Assembly: GCA_021783515.1 (NCBI GenBank)
Contig: JAJXTV010000014.1
Location: 1 to 64,000, forward strand
DNA length: 64,000 nucleotides
Origin: Nitrospirota bacterium
GTDB taxonomy: Bacteria; Nitrospirota; Thermodesulfovibrionia; Thermodesulfovibrionales; UBA6898
Direction: 5' to 3'
Of the stretch, positions 34,633 to 44,902 are shown piece after piece (the stretch's first letter is position 1; each line of letters begins with the position of its first letter). Both the position numbers and the translations under genes were made by a program. Below the pieces are notes generated by a model that did no database searches, had not been told where the DNA came from, and was given only the letters and a program-made list of their open reading frames with translations.

Positions 34633-35790
34633 TCAGATTTCCTTAGGGGTGGATCTTCTCAAAAACGCGGGAAGATCGATCGCGTCTTCGTAGTTGAAGG
34701 CATCCTCCCTCGGCGTTCCCACGTCCAGTTTCGTGCTGAGACTCTTTGCAAGCACCCGTTCCGATCCTCTGAAGACGGCAGGCTCTTCGACCGGCGTCCA
34801 CTTCTTTATCTGGGGAAGTTCGACCTTCTCTTTCTTCCCGTCGAACCCGGTGGCGATGACCGTCACCCTGACCTCATCCTTTATATCGGGGTCGATGACA
34901 GCACCGAATATCACGTTGACGTCTTCGTGCGCGGAGTCATGGATCAGGGCGGTAGCGTCCTGCACCTCGCCCAGAGAAAGTTCCAGGCCGCCCGTGATAT
35001 TGATCAGGATGCCCTTGGCGCCTTCTATCGAGGAATCCTCGAGCAGCGGGTTCGTGATCGCCTTCTTGGCGGCTTCGAATGCACCGCCTTCGCCTTTGCC
35101 GGTCCCGGTCCCCATCACGGCACGGCCGACGTTGTCCATGATCGTCCTGACGTCGGCGAAGTCTACGTTGATGAGGCCGGGCACGAGGATGATGTCCGAA
35201 ATTCCCTGGACAGCCTGTCTCAGCACGTCGTTGGCAATCGAGAAAGACTTGAGCATCGGCGTCCCCTTGTCGACCACGAGGCTGATCCTGTCGTTGGGGA
35301 TGACGATGAGCGTATCGACGTGTTTCGTGAGTTCCTTGATCCCGGCCTCTGCGTTAGTCAGCCGCTTCTTCCCTTCATAAAAGAAAGGCTTGGTCACCAC
35401 CGCGACGGCCAGGACGCCCATCTCTTTGGCGATCTCGGCAATCACCGGCACAGCGCCGGTGCCGGTACCGCCTCCCATGCCCGCGGTGATGAAGACCATA
35501 TCGCAGTCGTCCATGCATTCCATGATCGCCGCCTTGTTTTCGTACGCCGCCTGCCTGCCGATCTCGGGGTTCGAGCCCGCGCCGAGCCCCCTCGTGAGTT
35601 CGGTCCCTATCTGTACCTTGACGGGCGCAAGCGAGGTCTCGAGCACCTGCAGGTCGGTGTTGATCGCGATAAACTCCACCCCCTGGAGGTTCGAGGCGAT
35701 CATATTGTTGATCGCATTTCCGCCTGCCCCGCCCGCTCCGATCACCTTGATCTTCGCCTTCTGCCCCCTTATTTCCTCGATTTCAAACAT
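34633..35790 (-). CDS. ftsZ: Cell division protein FtsZ
   Basis: 385 residues. The tubulin-type GTP site is shown by [20 protein letters not shown] and [16 protein letters not shown] (tubulin signature), followed by the T7 loop region NVDFADVR. A short linker and C-terminal peptide ([17 protein letters not shown]) would bind FtsA. FtsZ polymerises into the division ring. The ATG at 35790 has AGGAAGGGGG upstream; the frame is open far upstream, but that part is a shadow of ftsA. Last gene of the operon. Confidence 0.97.
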   Translation of the reverse strand: MFEIEEIRGQKAKIKVIGAGGAGGNAINNMIASNLQGVEFIAINTDLQVLETSLAPVKVQIGTELTRGLGAGSNPEIGRQAAYENKAAIMECMDDCDMVFITAGMGGGTGTGAVPVIAEIAKEMGVLAVAVVTKPFFYEGKKRLTNAEAGIKELTKHVDTLIVIPNDRISLVVDKGTPMLKSFSIANDVLRQAVQGISDIILVPGLINVDFADVRTIMDNVGRAVMGTGTGKGEGGAFEAAKKAITNPLLEDSSIEGAKGILINITGGLELSLGEVQDATALIHDSAHEDVNVIFGAVIDPDIKDEVRVTVIATGFDGKKEKVELPQIKKWTPVEEPAVFRGSERVLAKSLSTKLDVGTPREDAFNYEDAIDLPAFLRRSTPKEI

Positions 35791-37049
35791 AGTATTCCCC
35801 CTTCCTTTCTGTTCATAAAATGAAAATGGTCTGCGTTTTTGAATATATCCTTGACCAGGCCCGTCATCCTGGAAAGTGCGCCCTGCATCACGTCCGGCCG
35901 GGGAGTCCCTTGCGGCTCGGATTCGCCTCCGGCGGCGGCAAGTCCTGCGCCGGCCGCATAAAGGGGCGCCTCGGCAATAGCCCTCAGCCCCCTGATCGCC
36001 CCGGGCGAGCCCAGCCTCACCGGGAGGCCGAGGACCGCCTCGGCGAGTTGGTCTAAACCGGTCAGGCGGGAGACTCCCCCCGTCAGGACGATGCCGCAGA
36101 CGGCGCTCCCGTACCCTCCGCATTTCTTGATCTCATCCCTCAGAAGATCGAGCATCTCCTCGCATCTGGGCTGGAGGATTTCGGCCAGATATTTCTTCGG
36201 AAGAGTCCTTTGCTGGCCCCCCGCCTGGGTAATTTCTATCTTTTCTGCGGAAGCCACGATCAGCTCGTATGCGGCCCCCGCCTCCTTCTTCAGCCGTTCG
36301 GCCTCCTTCATCGTGACGCGGAGTCCCACGGCAATATCGTTTGTAAAGTGGTTCCCGCCGACCGCGATGACGGAGGCATGCCGCAGGTTCCCGCCTTTGA
36401 ACAGCACGATGTCGGTCGTGCCGCCGCCGATGTCTACCACAATAACACCCGCCTCTTTTTCTTCTTTTGAAAGCACGGCGCGGGCCGATGCGAGCGGTGC
36501 AAAGACGACTTCCGCCACCTCGACGCCTGCCCTGCCGCAGCACTTTAACAGGTTCTGCAGCGGGGACACGGCGGCGGTAATGATATGGACCCTCGCCTCG
36601 AGCCTCACCCCGGACATCGCAACCGGGTCGGTGATGCCCTCCTGGCCGTCCAGGACATATTCATTCGGCACGGTATGAAGCAGCTCACGGTCAAGAGGGA
36701 TATAGACCGTCCTCGCCGAATCGATCGCCCGCTTCACATCCGAGTCGGTCACTTCCCTTCCCCGTATGCCGATGGCGCCTGAACTGTCGAAGCCCCTGAT
36801 ATGACTTCCCGATATGCCGACCGAGACGGATTTTATCTTCACCCCGGCGGACGACTCCGCCTCCCTCACCGCCTTATTTATCGAATCGACCGTCTCGTCG
36901 ATATTGATCACCATGCCTTTTCTGAGCCCCGCCGAAGGCGCCAGTCCGCACCCGAGCATCTCGGCGCCGGAGCCCCGAAGGGCCGCCACGACCACGCAGG
37001 TCTTTGTAGTCCCCACGTCGAGGCCGACCATAATCTGCTGTCCCGTCAT
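35769..37049 (-). CDS. ftsA: Cell division protein FtsA
   Basis: 426 residues of the actin/HSP70 superfamily: [14 protein letters not shown] (phosphate 1), [17 protein letters not shown] (phosphate 2) and [14 protein letters not shown] (adenosine). The 1C domain lies between about 85 and 165. The C-terminus carries an amphipathic helix ([17 protein letters not shown]) that would bind the membrane, followed by a 16-residue extension that is unusual. FtsA ties FtsZ filaments to the membrane. It overlaps ftsQ (4 bp) and ftsZ (22 bp). Confidence 0.96.
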   Translation of the reverse strand: MTGQQIMVGLDVGTTKTCVVVAALRGSGAEMLGCGLAPSAGLRKGMVINIDETVDSINKAVREAESSAGVKIKSVSVGISGSHIRGFDSSGAIGIRGREVTDSDVKRAIDSARTVYIPLDRELLHTVPNEYVLDGQEGITDPVAMSGVRLEARVHIITAAVSPLQNLLKCCGRAGVEVAEVVFAPLASARAVLSKEEKEAGVIVVDIGGGTTDIVLFKGGNLRHASVIAVGGNHFTNDIAVGLRVTMKEAERLKKEAGAAYELIVASAEKIEITQAGGQQRTLPKKYLAEILQPRCEEMLDLLRDEIKKCGGYGSAVCGIVLTGGVSRLTGLDQLAEAVLGLPVRLGSPGAIRGLRAIAEAPLYAAGAGLAAAGGESEPQGTPRPDVMQGALSRMTGLVKDIFKNADHFHFMNRKEGGILCLKSRK

Positions 37050-37822
37050 CTGACCACCTCATTGACCGGCTTCACCACGACCCTGTTGGCAAACCGCAGG
37101 TCGATATAGTCCACCGGAATCTGCCGGTCTTTGATCTGCTCCTCGAGCTCGGCAAGCCGCGAGAGCTTCTCCTCATAGTCGCCTGCCCCGACCTTCACGA
37201 CGAGTCCGTCGAGGTTGACGGCGATCTCGTTCAGCGTGCGCGCGATAATCTCGATACGGTTCTTTTTTTCCATGAGGCCGGTTTCCCTGACCGCCTGGAC
37301 AAGGCGCAGCGACTCCGCATAGACCTCCTTGTTCCCGAAGGGGTCCCCCGATATGATCGGCAAGAACGGCATCGAGCTCTCCCTGAGCTCCTGAAGCATC
37401 TTTCCCCGCTCGTCGACGATGAAAAGACGCCCCTTCATGTCGAGCAGCGCAAAGGGCTCGGTCTCCTTCACACGGACAAGGAGTTTGTCCGGAAGCTCCT
37501 TTCTCACCGCAACCGACATGACCCAGGGGGTTGCCGAGATCTTCCGGTAGACTTCCGCGCTCGAAAGGGTTATCATGCTCTCGCCGCCCTTGATTCCGGC
37601 GAGCGCCCTGAGTTCTTCGTCCGAAAGATGGGCATTGCCGCTGAAGACGACCTTATTGACGACAAAGGCCGACCGCGCCGCCTCCGAAACAAGATAGCCT
37701 GCTGCCACGATGCAGAACACCGGCAGCGCGATCAGGAGAAACCCTTTCACCCTCGAAAAGGCGACGGCGAACTTTCCCCTCTTTGCCATCATGTTCTTCT
37801 TGACGCTCTTCTTAGTACGCAC
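37046..37822 (-). CDS. ftsQ: Cell division protein FtsQ
   Basis: About 258 residues: a basic cytoplasmic tail, one transmembrane helix (FLLIALPVFCIVAAGYLV), a POTRA domain (VNKVVFSGNAHLSDEELRALAG) and the FtsQ beta domain ending PVDYIDLRFANRVVVKP. FtsQ links the cytoplasmic ring to FtsL/FtsB. The frame is open to 37876, but the GTG at 37822 has GGAGG eight bases upstream and lies over the end of ddl, so I choose it; an ATG at 37792 is another possibility. Confidence 0.92.
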   Translation of the reverse strand: MRTKKSVKKNMMAKRGKFAVAFSRVKGFLLIALPVFCIVAAGYLVSEAARSAFVVNKVVFSGNAHLSDEELRALAGIKGGESMITLSSAEVYRKISATPWVMSVAVRKELPDKLLVRVKETEPFALLDMKGRLFIVDERGKMLQELRESSMPFLPIISGDPFGNKEVYAESLRLVQAVRETGLMEKKNRIEIIARTLNEIAVNLDGLVVKVGAGDYEEKLSRLAELEEQIKDRQIPVDYIDLRFANRVVVKPVNEVVR

Positions 37823-38777
37823 CCGAAACGCCTCCGAGTATCTCTTCGAGAAGTTCGGGGAATTCGAACCCGGCATGTCTTGCGATCTTCGGCAGAAGGC
37901 TCGTTTCGGTCATGCCGGGGATAGTATTGACTTCGAGGACAAAAGGATTCCCACGGGAGAGGATCAGGTCCACCCTCGTGGCCCCGCTGCAGCCGAGCGC
38001 CGCATGGGCCGAAAGTGCCGCCGACATCGCCTTCTCATACACCCTCCGGGGGAGCTGCGGCGGCAGGATATACTCGGTCATTCCCGCCGTGTATTTAGCC
38101 TCGTAGTTATAGAACTCGGCCGAGGGTCTCACCTCCACGCCCCCGAGCACTTTTCCGTTGAGGATCCCGATCTGGACCTCCTTGCCGGCAATATACTGCT
38201 CGATGACCGCCCGGTCTCCGAACTCGAATGCCTTCTTGAGCGCCCCGGAGACAGACTTGCGGTCTTTTACGATCTCGACCCCGACGCTCGACCCTTCGGT
38301 AGCCGGCTTGACGACCCACGGAAGGGGAAAACCGGCTTTGAGCACTAAGCCTTGAGTATTGCGCGCCCCTGCCTTTCCCGAACCCGCAACGGTGAACTCG
38401 CAACGGTGAACTATTCTGAACGCCGGCACCGGGACGTCGTGGTAGACGAATATCTTCTTGGAGGCTTCCTTGTCCATCGCCAGCGCAGAGGCGAGGACCC
38501 CGGAGCCGGTGTAAGGGATCTGCATCACTTCGAGAAGCCCCTGGATCGCGCCGTTTTCGCCATGGCCGCCGTGCAGCACGATGAAGGCGACCTCGATATG
38601 CTTCTTTCTGAGCTGGCCGCAGAGGTCTCCTGCGGGGTCGATCGCTGCGACCTTGTATTTTTTCGCGAGGAGCGCGCGGTAGACCGCCATGCCGGATTTG
38701 AGCGATACCTCGCGCTCGGCCGACTTTCCTCCCATCAGCACTCCTATGGTCTTCTTCCTGAGCATTGCCTTCTTCAT
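37812..38777 (-). CDS. ddl: D-alanine--D-alanine ligase
   Basis: 321 residues with an ATP-grasp fold: GVLMGGKSAEREVSLKSG near the N-terminus, LHGGHGENGAIQGLLE, LPWVVKPATEGSSVGV and LEVNTIPGMTETSLLP (metal-binding end motif). It makes the D-Ala-D-Ala dipeptide used by MurF. It overlaps murB at one end and ftsQ at the other, as in many dcw clusters. Confidence 0.96.
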   Translation of the reverse strand: MKKAMLRKKTIGVLMGGKSAEREVSLKSGMAVYRALLAKKYKVAAIDPAGDLCGQLRKKHIEVAFIVLHGGHGENGAIQGLLEVMQIPYTGSGVLASALAMDKEASKKIFVYHDVPVPAFRIVHRCEFTVAGSGKAGARNTQGLVLKAGFPLPWVVKPATEGSSVGVEIVKDRKSVSGALKKAFEFGDRAVIEQYIAGKEVQIGILNGKVLGGVEVRPSAEFYNYEAKYTAGMTEYILPPQLPRRVYEKAMSAALSAHAALGCSGATRVDLILSRGNPFVLEVNTIPGMTETSLLPKIARHAGFEFPELLEEILGGVSGAY

Positions 38778-39709
38778 CCCTTTATCTCCCTGCCCGCAAC
38801 CCGTATCTCGGGTTCGAGGCTGATGCCGAACTTCTTTTGCACGGTCTCCGAAACCCGGTCCATCAGCTCCAGATATTCAGAGGCGGTGCCGCCGCCTTTA
38901 TTGACGAAAAAATTCGCATGCACGCCGCTCACCTCTATTGCACCGACCCTCATCCCCTTGCAGCCGGCCTCGTCGATAAGCCGTCCCGCCGGAGAGCCCC
39001 CGGGGTTCCTGAAGACGCATCCCGCCGACCTGTCCGAGATCGGCTGGGTCTGTTTTTTCTCGAAAAAAAATCTTTCCGTGCGTCCGGCAACATCCTCTTT
39101 GTCGTCGCGCCGGAGTTTCATGTTGGCGCTGAGAACGATATCGGCCTGCGCGATGCCGGATTTCCGGTATCCGAATTCGAGGCCTTCTGCCTTGAAGCGG
39201 TCGAGCCTCCCGGCGGCATCCATGATCGCTGCCGAAACAAGCACGTCCTTCATCTCGCAGCCGTATGACCCTGCATTTCCGCATATCGCCCCACCGACGC
39301 TGCCGGGGATCCCCGTGAGTCCTTCTATCCCCGAATAGCCGTGCTCCTTGCAGAAATTCACGAGCTTCTGGAGCGGGACCCCCGCCTCGACAAACAATTC
39401 CGCGCAGGTATCTCCTTCCTTGAGCACCTCGACCCTTCCGAACTCTTTCAGCGAAAGGACCACCCCTTCCATCCCGCCGTCGCGGATCAGGACGTTCGTG
39501 CCGCCGCCCAGCGTAAAGAAGGGCACGCCTTTCTTCTTGAGCGTCACCATCAGGTTCCTTATCGAAAGAGGCTCCTCCGGCCTCAGGAATACGTCGGCAG
39601 GCCCGCCGATCGCAAGTCCGGTATGTTCTTTCATCGGAATGTCGAACCCGACTTCCCCCTGAAAGATTCCCTTCAGCGTATCAAGCCACTCCTGTTCGCT
39701 ATAACGCAT
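38774..39709 (-). CDS. murB: UDP-N-acetylenolpyruvoylglucosamine reductase
   Basis: 311 residues. FAD-binding signatures: HTGLAIGGPADVFLRP, GGGTNVLIRDGG, GLTGIPGSVGGAICGNAGSYG and SAGCVFRNPGG with the catalytic Ser of type II MurB, ending LEPEIRVAG. MurB forms UDP-MurNAc. I choose the ATG at 39709 (MRYSEQEW), which has GGAGAAACTGC before it; the frame is open to 39757 within murC. murB between murC and ddl is common outside enterobacteria. Confidence 0.95.
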   Translation of the reverse strand: MRYSEQEWLDTLKGIFQGEVGFDIPMKEHTGLAIGGPADVFLRPEEPLSIRNLMVTLKKKGVPFFTLGGGTNVLIRDGGMEGVVLSLKEFGRVEVLKEGDTCAELFVEAGVPLQKLVNFCKEHGYSGIEGLTGIPGSVGGAICGNAGSYGCEMKDVLVSAAIMDAAGRLDRFKAEGLEFGYRKSGIAQADIVLSANMKLRRDDKEDVAGRTERFFFEKKQTQPISDRSAGCVFRNPGGSPAGRLIDEAGCKGMRVGAIEVSGVHANFFVNKGGGTASEYLELMDRVSETVQKKFGISLEPEIRVAGREIKG

Positions 39710-41087
39710 GCAGTTTCTCCAGGACCTTCTCGCCCAGTTTCCAGACATCTCCCGCACCGAGAGTGAGCATGACGTCGCCCGCCTTCAGCTGGCGCAGGAG
39801 ATGACGGACCGCCTCTTCCCTGTCGGGGAAATAATTCACGTTCCGGCGGCCGCCCTTGGCCAGCTTCTCGCAGAGCGCCTCCGCCGTCACGCCTTCGATC
39901 GGTCTTTCGCCGGCGGGATAGATATCAAGGAGCGCCACCGGATACTCCCCGTCAAACGAACCGGCGAACTCGTCCATAAGGTCCGCCGTCCTCGTGAAAC
40001 GGTGCGGCTGAAAGACGACATAAAGCCCTGCGTCCTTCCCGAGATAGCGGAGATTGTCCGCTGCGGCCGCCAGGGTCGCCCGTATCTCGGTGGGGTGATG
40101 TCCGTAGTCGTCATAGACCTTTATGCCCTTCGCCTCGCCCTTGAACTCGAACCGCCGCTGGATGCCGCCGAAGGAGGCGAGCGATTCGCGGATCCTGCCG
40201 GGCTCGATCTTCAGCTCGTTCGCCACCCCGATGCAGGCCAGCGTGTTCAGCACGTTGTGGGAGCCCGGGACGGGGACCGTAAACCTGCCGAAGCCGGCGC
40301 CCTTCATAACGACTTCGAAGCTTGTCTCCATGAACTTCTTTTCGATGTCGGTTGCATAGATGTCCGAGGAAGCCGAAAGTCCGTAGGTGAGAAACCTCCG
40401 GTGAATGCCGGTAATCAGCCCCCGGAGATGCTCGTTTTCGGAGCAGATAAACGACACCCCGTAAAAGGGCACCTTGTTGATAAAAGAAAGGAAGGCATCC
40501 TTCAGGGCCTTCATGTCCTTGAAAAACTCCATATGCTCCCGGTCGATATTCGTGACGACCGCGATCGTCGGAGAGAGCTTCAGGAACGAGCCGTCGCTTT
40601 CGTCCGCCTCCGCCACGAGAAAATCCCCCTTCCCGAGCTTGGCGTTGCTGCCGATCGCCTTCAGCTTGCCCCCGATAACAATCGTCGGATCCAGCCCGCC
40701 GGCGCCGAGGACCGTCGAGATGAGGGACGTCGTGGTCGTCTTGCCGTGGGCGCCCGCAACGAGAATGCTGTATTTCAGTCTTCCCAACTCCGCCAGCATC
40801 TCGGCGCGCGGGATCACCGGGACGCTGCGCCTCCTGGCCGCATCAACTTCCGGATTATCGAAAGGAACGGCGGAAGAGACGACCACGACATGCGCGCGGT
40901 CAATGTTCTCTTCGCGGTGGCCGATATGGATCCGTATTCCCATGCCGCGCAGCCTCTTCGTCGTATCCGACTCCTTCTTGTCGGAGCCGGTCACCTCGTA
41001 CCCGAGGTTCGCAAGGACCTCGGCGATGCCGGACATCCCTATCCCGCCTATGCCCACAAAGTGTATGACCCGGTATTTCTCAAACAC
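39699..41087 (-). CDS. murC: UDP-N-acetylmuramate--L-alanine ligase
   Basis: 462 residues. Mur ligase features: N-terminal VHFVGIGGIGMSGIAEVL, the ATP loop GAHGKTTTTSLIS, FLVAEADESDGSFL and the C-terminal DDYGHHPTEI motif typical of MurC. It adds the first residue, L-Ala, to UDP-MurNAc in the cytoplasm. Overlaps murG and murB by a few bases. Confidence 0.97.
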   Translation of the reverse strand: MFEKYRVIHFVGIGGIGMSGIAEVLANLGYEVTGSDKKESDTTKRLRGMGIRIHIGHREENIDRAHVVVVSSAVPFDNPEVDAARRRSVPVIPRAEMLAELGRLKYSILVAGAHGKTTTTSLISTVLGAGGLDPTIVIGGKLKAIGSNAKLGKGDFLVAEADESDGSFLKLSPTIAVVTNIDREHMEFFKDMKALKDAFLSFINKVPFYGVSFICSENEHLRGLITGIHRRFLTYGLSASSDIYATDIEKKFMETSFEVVMKGAGFGRFTVPVPGSHNVLNTLACIGVANELKIEPGRIRESLASFGGIQRRFEFKGEAKGIKVYDDYGHHPTEIRATLAAAADNLRYLGKDAGLYVVFQPHRFTRTADLMDEFAGSFDGEYPVALLDIYPAGERPIEGVTAEALCEKLAKGGRRNVNYFPDREEAVRHLLRQLKAGDVMLTLGAGDVWKLGEKVLEKLHAL

Positions 41088-42237
41088 GCGCGCTCCCTTT
41101 TTTTCTCACCGCTCCGCCGTTTCCTTCCTTCGTTTTGCGCCCCTCGTTCTTCGCGAGGCTCACGGCGATGTCCACGATCCGGCCGCAGGCGTCCGGCATG
41201 CCGAGGCTGCGGCTCGCCTTCTGCATCTCCACCCGGGCCGCATCATTTTCATAGAGTGCCCTGATATATGAGGCGAGCGTCTCGCCCTTCATTTCGTCCT
41301 CGAGCATCACGTGGGCGGCCCCCATCTCCTTAAGCTTGACGGCATTGAATTCCTGGTGGCGTCCGGCGGCATAGGGAAACGGGATCAGGACGGCCGGCTT
41401 CCCCAGCGCGGTGATCTCCGCCAGGGTGGTTGCGCCGGCCCGTGAAACCACCACATCGGCGATCGCGTATGCCTCGGCCATCTGGTAGATGAACGGGGCG
41501 ACCGTGCCCTTTGCTCCCGCCTTCCGGTAGGCGTCCCGTATGTTTTCGAAATCCCTGTCTCCCGTCTGGTGAAGAAACTGCATCTTGTCCTTCAGGTCGG
41601 TAAGGTAATTGAGGGCGTCGACCATCGTCCTGTTGATCGATCGCGCCCCGGTGCTGCCTCCGAAGATAAAGACGGTAAAAAGGTCCCGTTCGAGCGAAAA
41701 AAGCCGGCATGCCGCGTCCCGCTCTCCCTTGAGAATCCTCGCGCGGATCGGGTTGCCGGTAAAGAAGGTCTTGCCCATCGGAAAAGAAGGGATGCTCTCA
41801 TGATAGGTTACGCAGACCCTCCTGACGATCTTTCCGAGCATCCTGTTCGTCAGGCCCGGCACGGAATTCTGTTCGTGGATCATCGTGGGGATCGACTTGA
41901 GCCCGGCCATCAGCACGACCGCGCCGGAAGAATACCCTCCGACCCCGATGACGATGTCCGGGACGACTGAGTCGAGGATCTTTCTGGCGTCGCGCATGGA
42001 AAGCAGCAGCATGCCGAACGCCCTCGCCTTCTTCAGGAAGGACTTCCCGACGATCCCTTCCGACCTCACGTATCTGATCGGATACCCTTCCCGGGGGATG
42101 ATCCGTGCTTCGATCCCGTGCTCGGTGCCGGCGAAGACCACTTCGTTGCTCTCGTCCCTCCTCCTTAATTCCTCCGCAATAGCAAGGCCCGGGAAGAGGT
42201 GCCCGCCTGTACCGCCTCCGGCGATCAGGACCTTCAT
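41080..42237 (-). CDS. murG: UDP-GlcNAc:lipid I GlcNAc transferase
   Basis: 385 residues. GT28 signatures: GGGTGGHLFPGLAIAEEL, GGYSSGAVVLMAGL, HEQNSVPGLTNR, FGGSTGARSIN and SRAGATTLAEI with ALGKPAVLIPFPYA. MurG converts lipid I to lipid II at the inner face of the membrane. The ATG at 42237 overlaps the ftsW stop (ATGA). The last 20 residues are a Lys/Gly-rich tail beyond the usual length. Confidence 0.96.
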   Translation of the reverse strand: MKVLIAGGGTGGHLFPGLAIAEELRRRDESNEVVFAGTEHGIEARIIPREGYPIRYVRSEGIVGKSFLKKARAFGMLLLSMRDARKILDSVVPDIVIGVGGYSSGAVVLMAGLKSIPTMIHEQNSVPGLTNRMLGKIVRRVCVTYHESIPSFPMGKTFFTGNPIRARILKGERDAACRLFSLERDLFTVFIFGGSTGARSINRTMVDALNYLTDLKDKMQFLHQTGDRDFENIRDAYRKAGAKGTVAPFIYQMAEAYAIADVVVSRAGATTLAEITALGKPAVLIPFPYAAGRHQEFNAVKLKEMGAAHVMLEDEMKGETLASYIRALYENDAARVEMQKASRSLGMPDACGRIVDIAVSLAKNEGRKTKEGNGGAVRKKGSARV

Positions 42238-43442
42238 CGTCCGTATCCCTTTCTGCTGTAAATATTCCGTCTGGCGATCCTCCTCGCCTTTACGGACGCA
42301 TCCTCTTCTGCCGCGCGCTCGTAGTCCCCCTTGGATATCTTCAGGAGTATGCCGATCGCCGCCATGTTCACCAGGAGCGCCGACCCTCCGTAGCTCATGA
42401 AGGGCAGGGGGAGTCCCTTTGTCGGGACAAGCCCGGTGACGACCGCGAAATTGATCAGCGCCTGGAGCGATATCATGAGGGTAAGGCCGTACGCGAGATA
42501 TCCGACGAATTTGTCCTGAGCCCGGGAGGCGATAGAGATGCCGCGGGCGAACAGGAACACGAAGAGGGCGATCAGCACCGAGGCCCCGATCAGCCCGAGT
42601 TCCTCTCCCACCAGGCAGAAGATGAAATCCGTATGCGAGGCGGGCAGAAACGAGAGCTTCTGTTTCGACTCTCCGAGGCCCAGTCCGGTGATGCCTCCGC
42701 TGCCCAGTGAGATAAAGGACTGCACCAGCTGAAATCCGCTGCCGAGCGGGTCCTTCCACGGGTCGAGGAAGGAGGTGACCCGCCTCAGCCGGTACGGTTC
42801 CATGACAAGCTTGTAGACTACCGGAAGTGCCAAAACCATCACGGAGGCGATATAGCGAAGCCGCATCCCCGAGATGAAGATCATCGCAAAGGTGAGAAAC
42901 GCCAGGCTCATCGTCGAGCCGAAATCCGGCTGTTTCAAAAAAACCAACTGGAACGAGGCCATCACGAGAAGCGGCTTCACAAAGGAAGCGAAGCTCTCGG
43001 TGCGATAGCCGGGCAGCGAAAGGTATTTCGCAAGAAAGATGACCATCGCGAGTTTGACCAGCTCCGACGGCTGAAACGTCGTCGGCCAGAGCCGTATCCA
43101 TCTCCTCGCGCCGCCGGCTGTCACGCCTATATGGGGCACGAATACCAGACCGAGGAGTATGAACGAGAAGACGAGGAGGGGCACCGACAGCCTCTTCAGC
43201 GTGGAAGGGCTCAGCAGATAGGTGAAGAGCATCGCCGCGCTGCCGAGGATCACCGTAAGAACGTGGCGCTTGAAATAGTAAAACTCGGTGATATTCTTTT
43301 TCGCGTTGAGGGGCGTAACGACGGACGTCGAACTGTAGATCATGAGCGCCCCGAACGCCAGAAGCATCAGCATGATGAAGAGAAGGACCCTGTCGTATGT
43401 CCTGGGGACCGGCGCCGTAATCTCATGCGCTCTGCTGCTCAT
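42234..43442 (-). CDS. ftsW: Lipid II polymerase FtsW
   Basis: 402 residues with about ten transmembrane helices and SEDS features: KHVLTVILG, ARRWIRLWPTTFQPSELVKLAMVIFLAKYLS, LVQSFISLGSGGITGLGLGESKQKLSFLPASHTDFIFCLVGEELG and GLVPTKGLPLPFMSYGGSAL. FtsW is the septal glycan polymerase working with FtsI. It lies between murD and murG. A short basic C-terminal tail follows the last helix. Confidence 0.96.
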   Translation of the reverse strand: MSSRAHEITAPVPRTYDRVLLFIMLMLLAFGALMIYSSTSVVTPLNAKKNITEFYYFKRHVLTVILGSAAMLFTYLLSPSTLKRLSVPLLVFSFILLGLVFVPHIGVTAGGARRWIRLWPTTFQPSELVKLAMVIFLAKYLSLPGYRTESFASFVKPLLVMASFQLVFLKQPDFGSTMSLAFLTFAMIFISGMRLRYIASVMVLALPVVYKLVMEPYRLRRVTSFLDPWKDPLGSGFQLVQSFISLGSGGITGLGLGESKQKLSFLPASHTDFIFCLVGEELGLIGASVLIALFVFLFARGISIASRAQDKFVGYLAYGLTLMISLQALINFAVVTGLVPTKGLPLPFMSYGGSALLVNMAAIGILLKISKGDYERAAEEDASVKARRIARRNIYSRKGYGR

Positions 43443-44902
43443 ACGGACAACTCCATGACCGCCTTCTTGAACTGCTCCCCCCGGTCTTCAAAATCCCGGA
43501 ACATGTCGAAACTTGCGCAGGCAGGCGAAAGGAGCACCACGTCCCCCGCCTTTGCCTTCCTGCGGGCAATCGCGACCGCGTCCGCCAGACTGCCGGCCGT
43601 CACCGTATCGGTCGCGTCCCCGACGGCATCTCCGATCTTCCGGGCCGCCTCGCCGATCAGGACGAGCGACTTGACCTTCCGGGAGACGAGTTCCCGCAGC
43701 GCAGAAAAATCCCCCGCCTTGTCCCGTCCCCCGGCGATCAGGACCACCGGCTGAACGAAGCTCTCGATCGATTTGATCACCGCGCCGACATTCGTCCCTT
43801 TCGAGTCGTTGACATACCTCACGCCGTCGAGCTCGCGCACGAACTCGAGCCTGTGCTCGAGCCCGCCGAACTCCCTCAGGGCCTCTATCACCGCCCCCGG
43901 GGGGCAGCCTGCAAGGAGAGCCATGGCCGAAGCGGCCATGGCGTTCTCCAGGTTATGGACGCCTTGAATTCGTATCTCGGAGGCTGAAATGAGAGGCCTC
44001 CCGGGACCGCAGGGCAGAAGCGGGATATCGCAATAAACGCTCCCGTCCCTGAAAAAGAGCCCCTTCACCTCGTGTTTTCGGCTGAAAAAAAAGACCGCAG
44101 GTCCATCCTTCCGGAGTTGCAGTTCCTCTCGTTCGATCTTCATGGTTTCAGGGTCGTCGGCGTTCAGGACGAGGAAATCGCCTTCCCTCTGATTCTTGAA
44201 TACCCTTGCCTTGGAGCGGGCATATTCCCCGGCCGAGGCATACCGGTCGAGATGGTCCGGGGTGATGTTGAGGACCGCCGCGATATGCGGTCTGAACGCA
44301 TCGGTCGCATCGAGCTGGAAGCTCGACACTTCAAGGACGATGCAGTCGGGCAGATTAAAGGACAAAGGGGATGCGGGGCGGTCGTCTCCTCGGCCGCCCT
44401 TCGCTGCCGGCGCGTCGCCCCCGGCCGTATTCAGGAGCTCTTCCGTCAGCGCATTGCCGATATTGCCGGCAAGCATCGTCCCGAAGCCGCCCTTTCTCAT
44501 CATCATATCGAGGAGGGTCGTCGTCGTGGATTTCCCGTTGCTGCCGGTGACCGCCAGAAACGGCACCCTGCCCGCGGCTGCGCCCTCGGCGATCTGAAAA
44601 GCCAGTTCGAGTTCGCCGATCACCGGCACGCCGGCCGCCCGCGCGGCCACGATCTGCTGCATATCGAGCGGGACGCCGGGACTCACGACAAGCAGGTCTG
44701 CGCCCCGGAATATCTCTTCCGGATGCCCGCCGAGCGCCCTCTTGGCCAGGGGAGAAAGCCTGGCAACAGGGCCCGACAATTCGGACTCTGCCCGCGCGTC
44801 CGTAACCGTGACGTCGGCCCCGAGCCGCGCGAGGAGGTTCGCCGCGCCGACGCCGGAGCGTGCAAGCCCGACTACCGTGATTTTCTTACCCTTGGTTTCC
44901 AT
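43439..44902 (-). CDS. murD: UDP-N-acetylmuramoylalanine--D-glutamate ligase
   Basis: 487 residues. Mur ligase features: ITVVGLARSGVGAANLLARLG, VTGSNGKSTTTTLL, ILNITPDHLDRY, and YVNDSKGTNVGAVIKSI with VVLIAGGRDKAGDF. MurD adds D-Glu. I start at the ATG at 44902 (METKGKK); upstream open frame is a shadow of the carboxypeptidase. A Gly/Ala/Asp-rich insertion near 150-170 is not part of the usual fold. Overlaps dacA by 17 bases. Confidence 0.96.
   Translation of the reverse strand: METKGKKITVVGLARSGVGAANLLARLGADVTVTDARAESELSGPVARLSPLAKRALGGHPEEIFRGADLLVVSPGVPLDMQQIVAARAAGVPVIGELELAFQIAEGAAAGRVPFLAVTGSNGKSTTTTLLDMMMRKGGFGTMLAGNIGNALTEELLNTAGGDAPAAKGGRGDDRPASPLSFNLPDCIVLEVSSFQLDATDAFRPHIAAVLNITPDHLDRYASAGEYARSKARVFKNQREGDFLVLNADDPETMKIEREELQLRKDGPAVFFFSRKHEVKGLFFRDGSVYCDIPLLPCGPGRPLISASEIRIQGVHNLENAMAASAMALLAGCPPGAVIEALREFGGLEHRLEFVRELDGVRYVNDSKGTNVGAVIKSIESFVQPVVLIAGGRDKAGDFSALRELVSRKVKSLVLIGEAARKIGDAVGDATDTVTAGSLADAVAIARRKAKAGDVVLLSPACASFDMFRDFEDRGEQFKKAVMELSV

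Noticed and set aside
42238-43101. N-terminal extension of murG through ftsW
   Set aside because: The murG nucleotide-binding start begins right at the ATG at 42237; the rest is ftsW in another frame.
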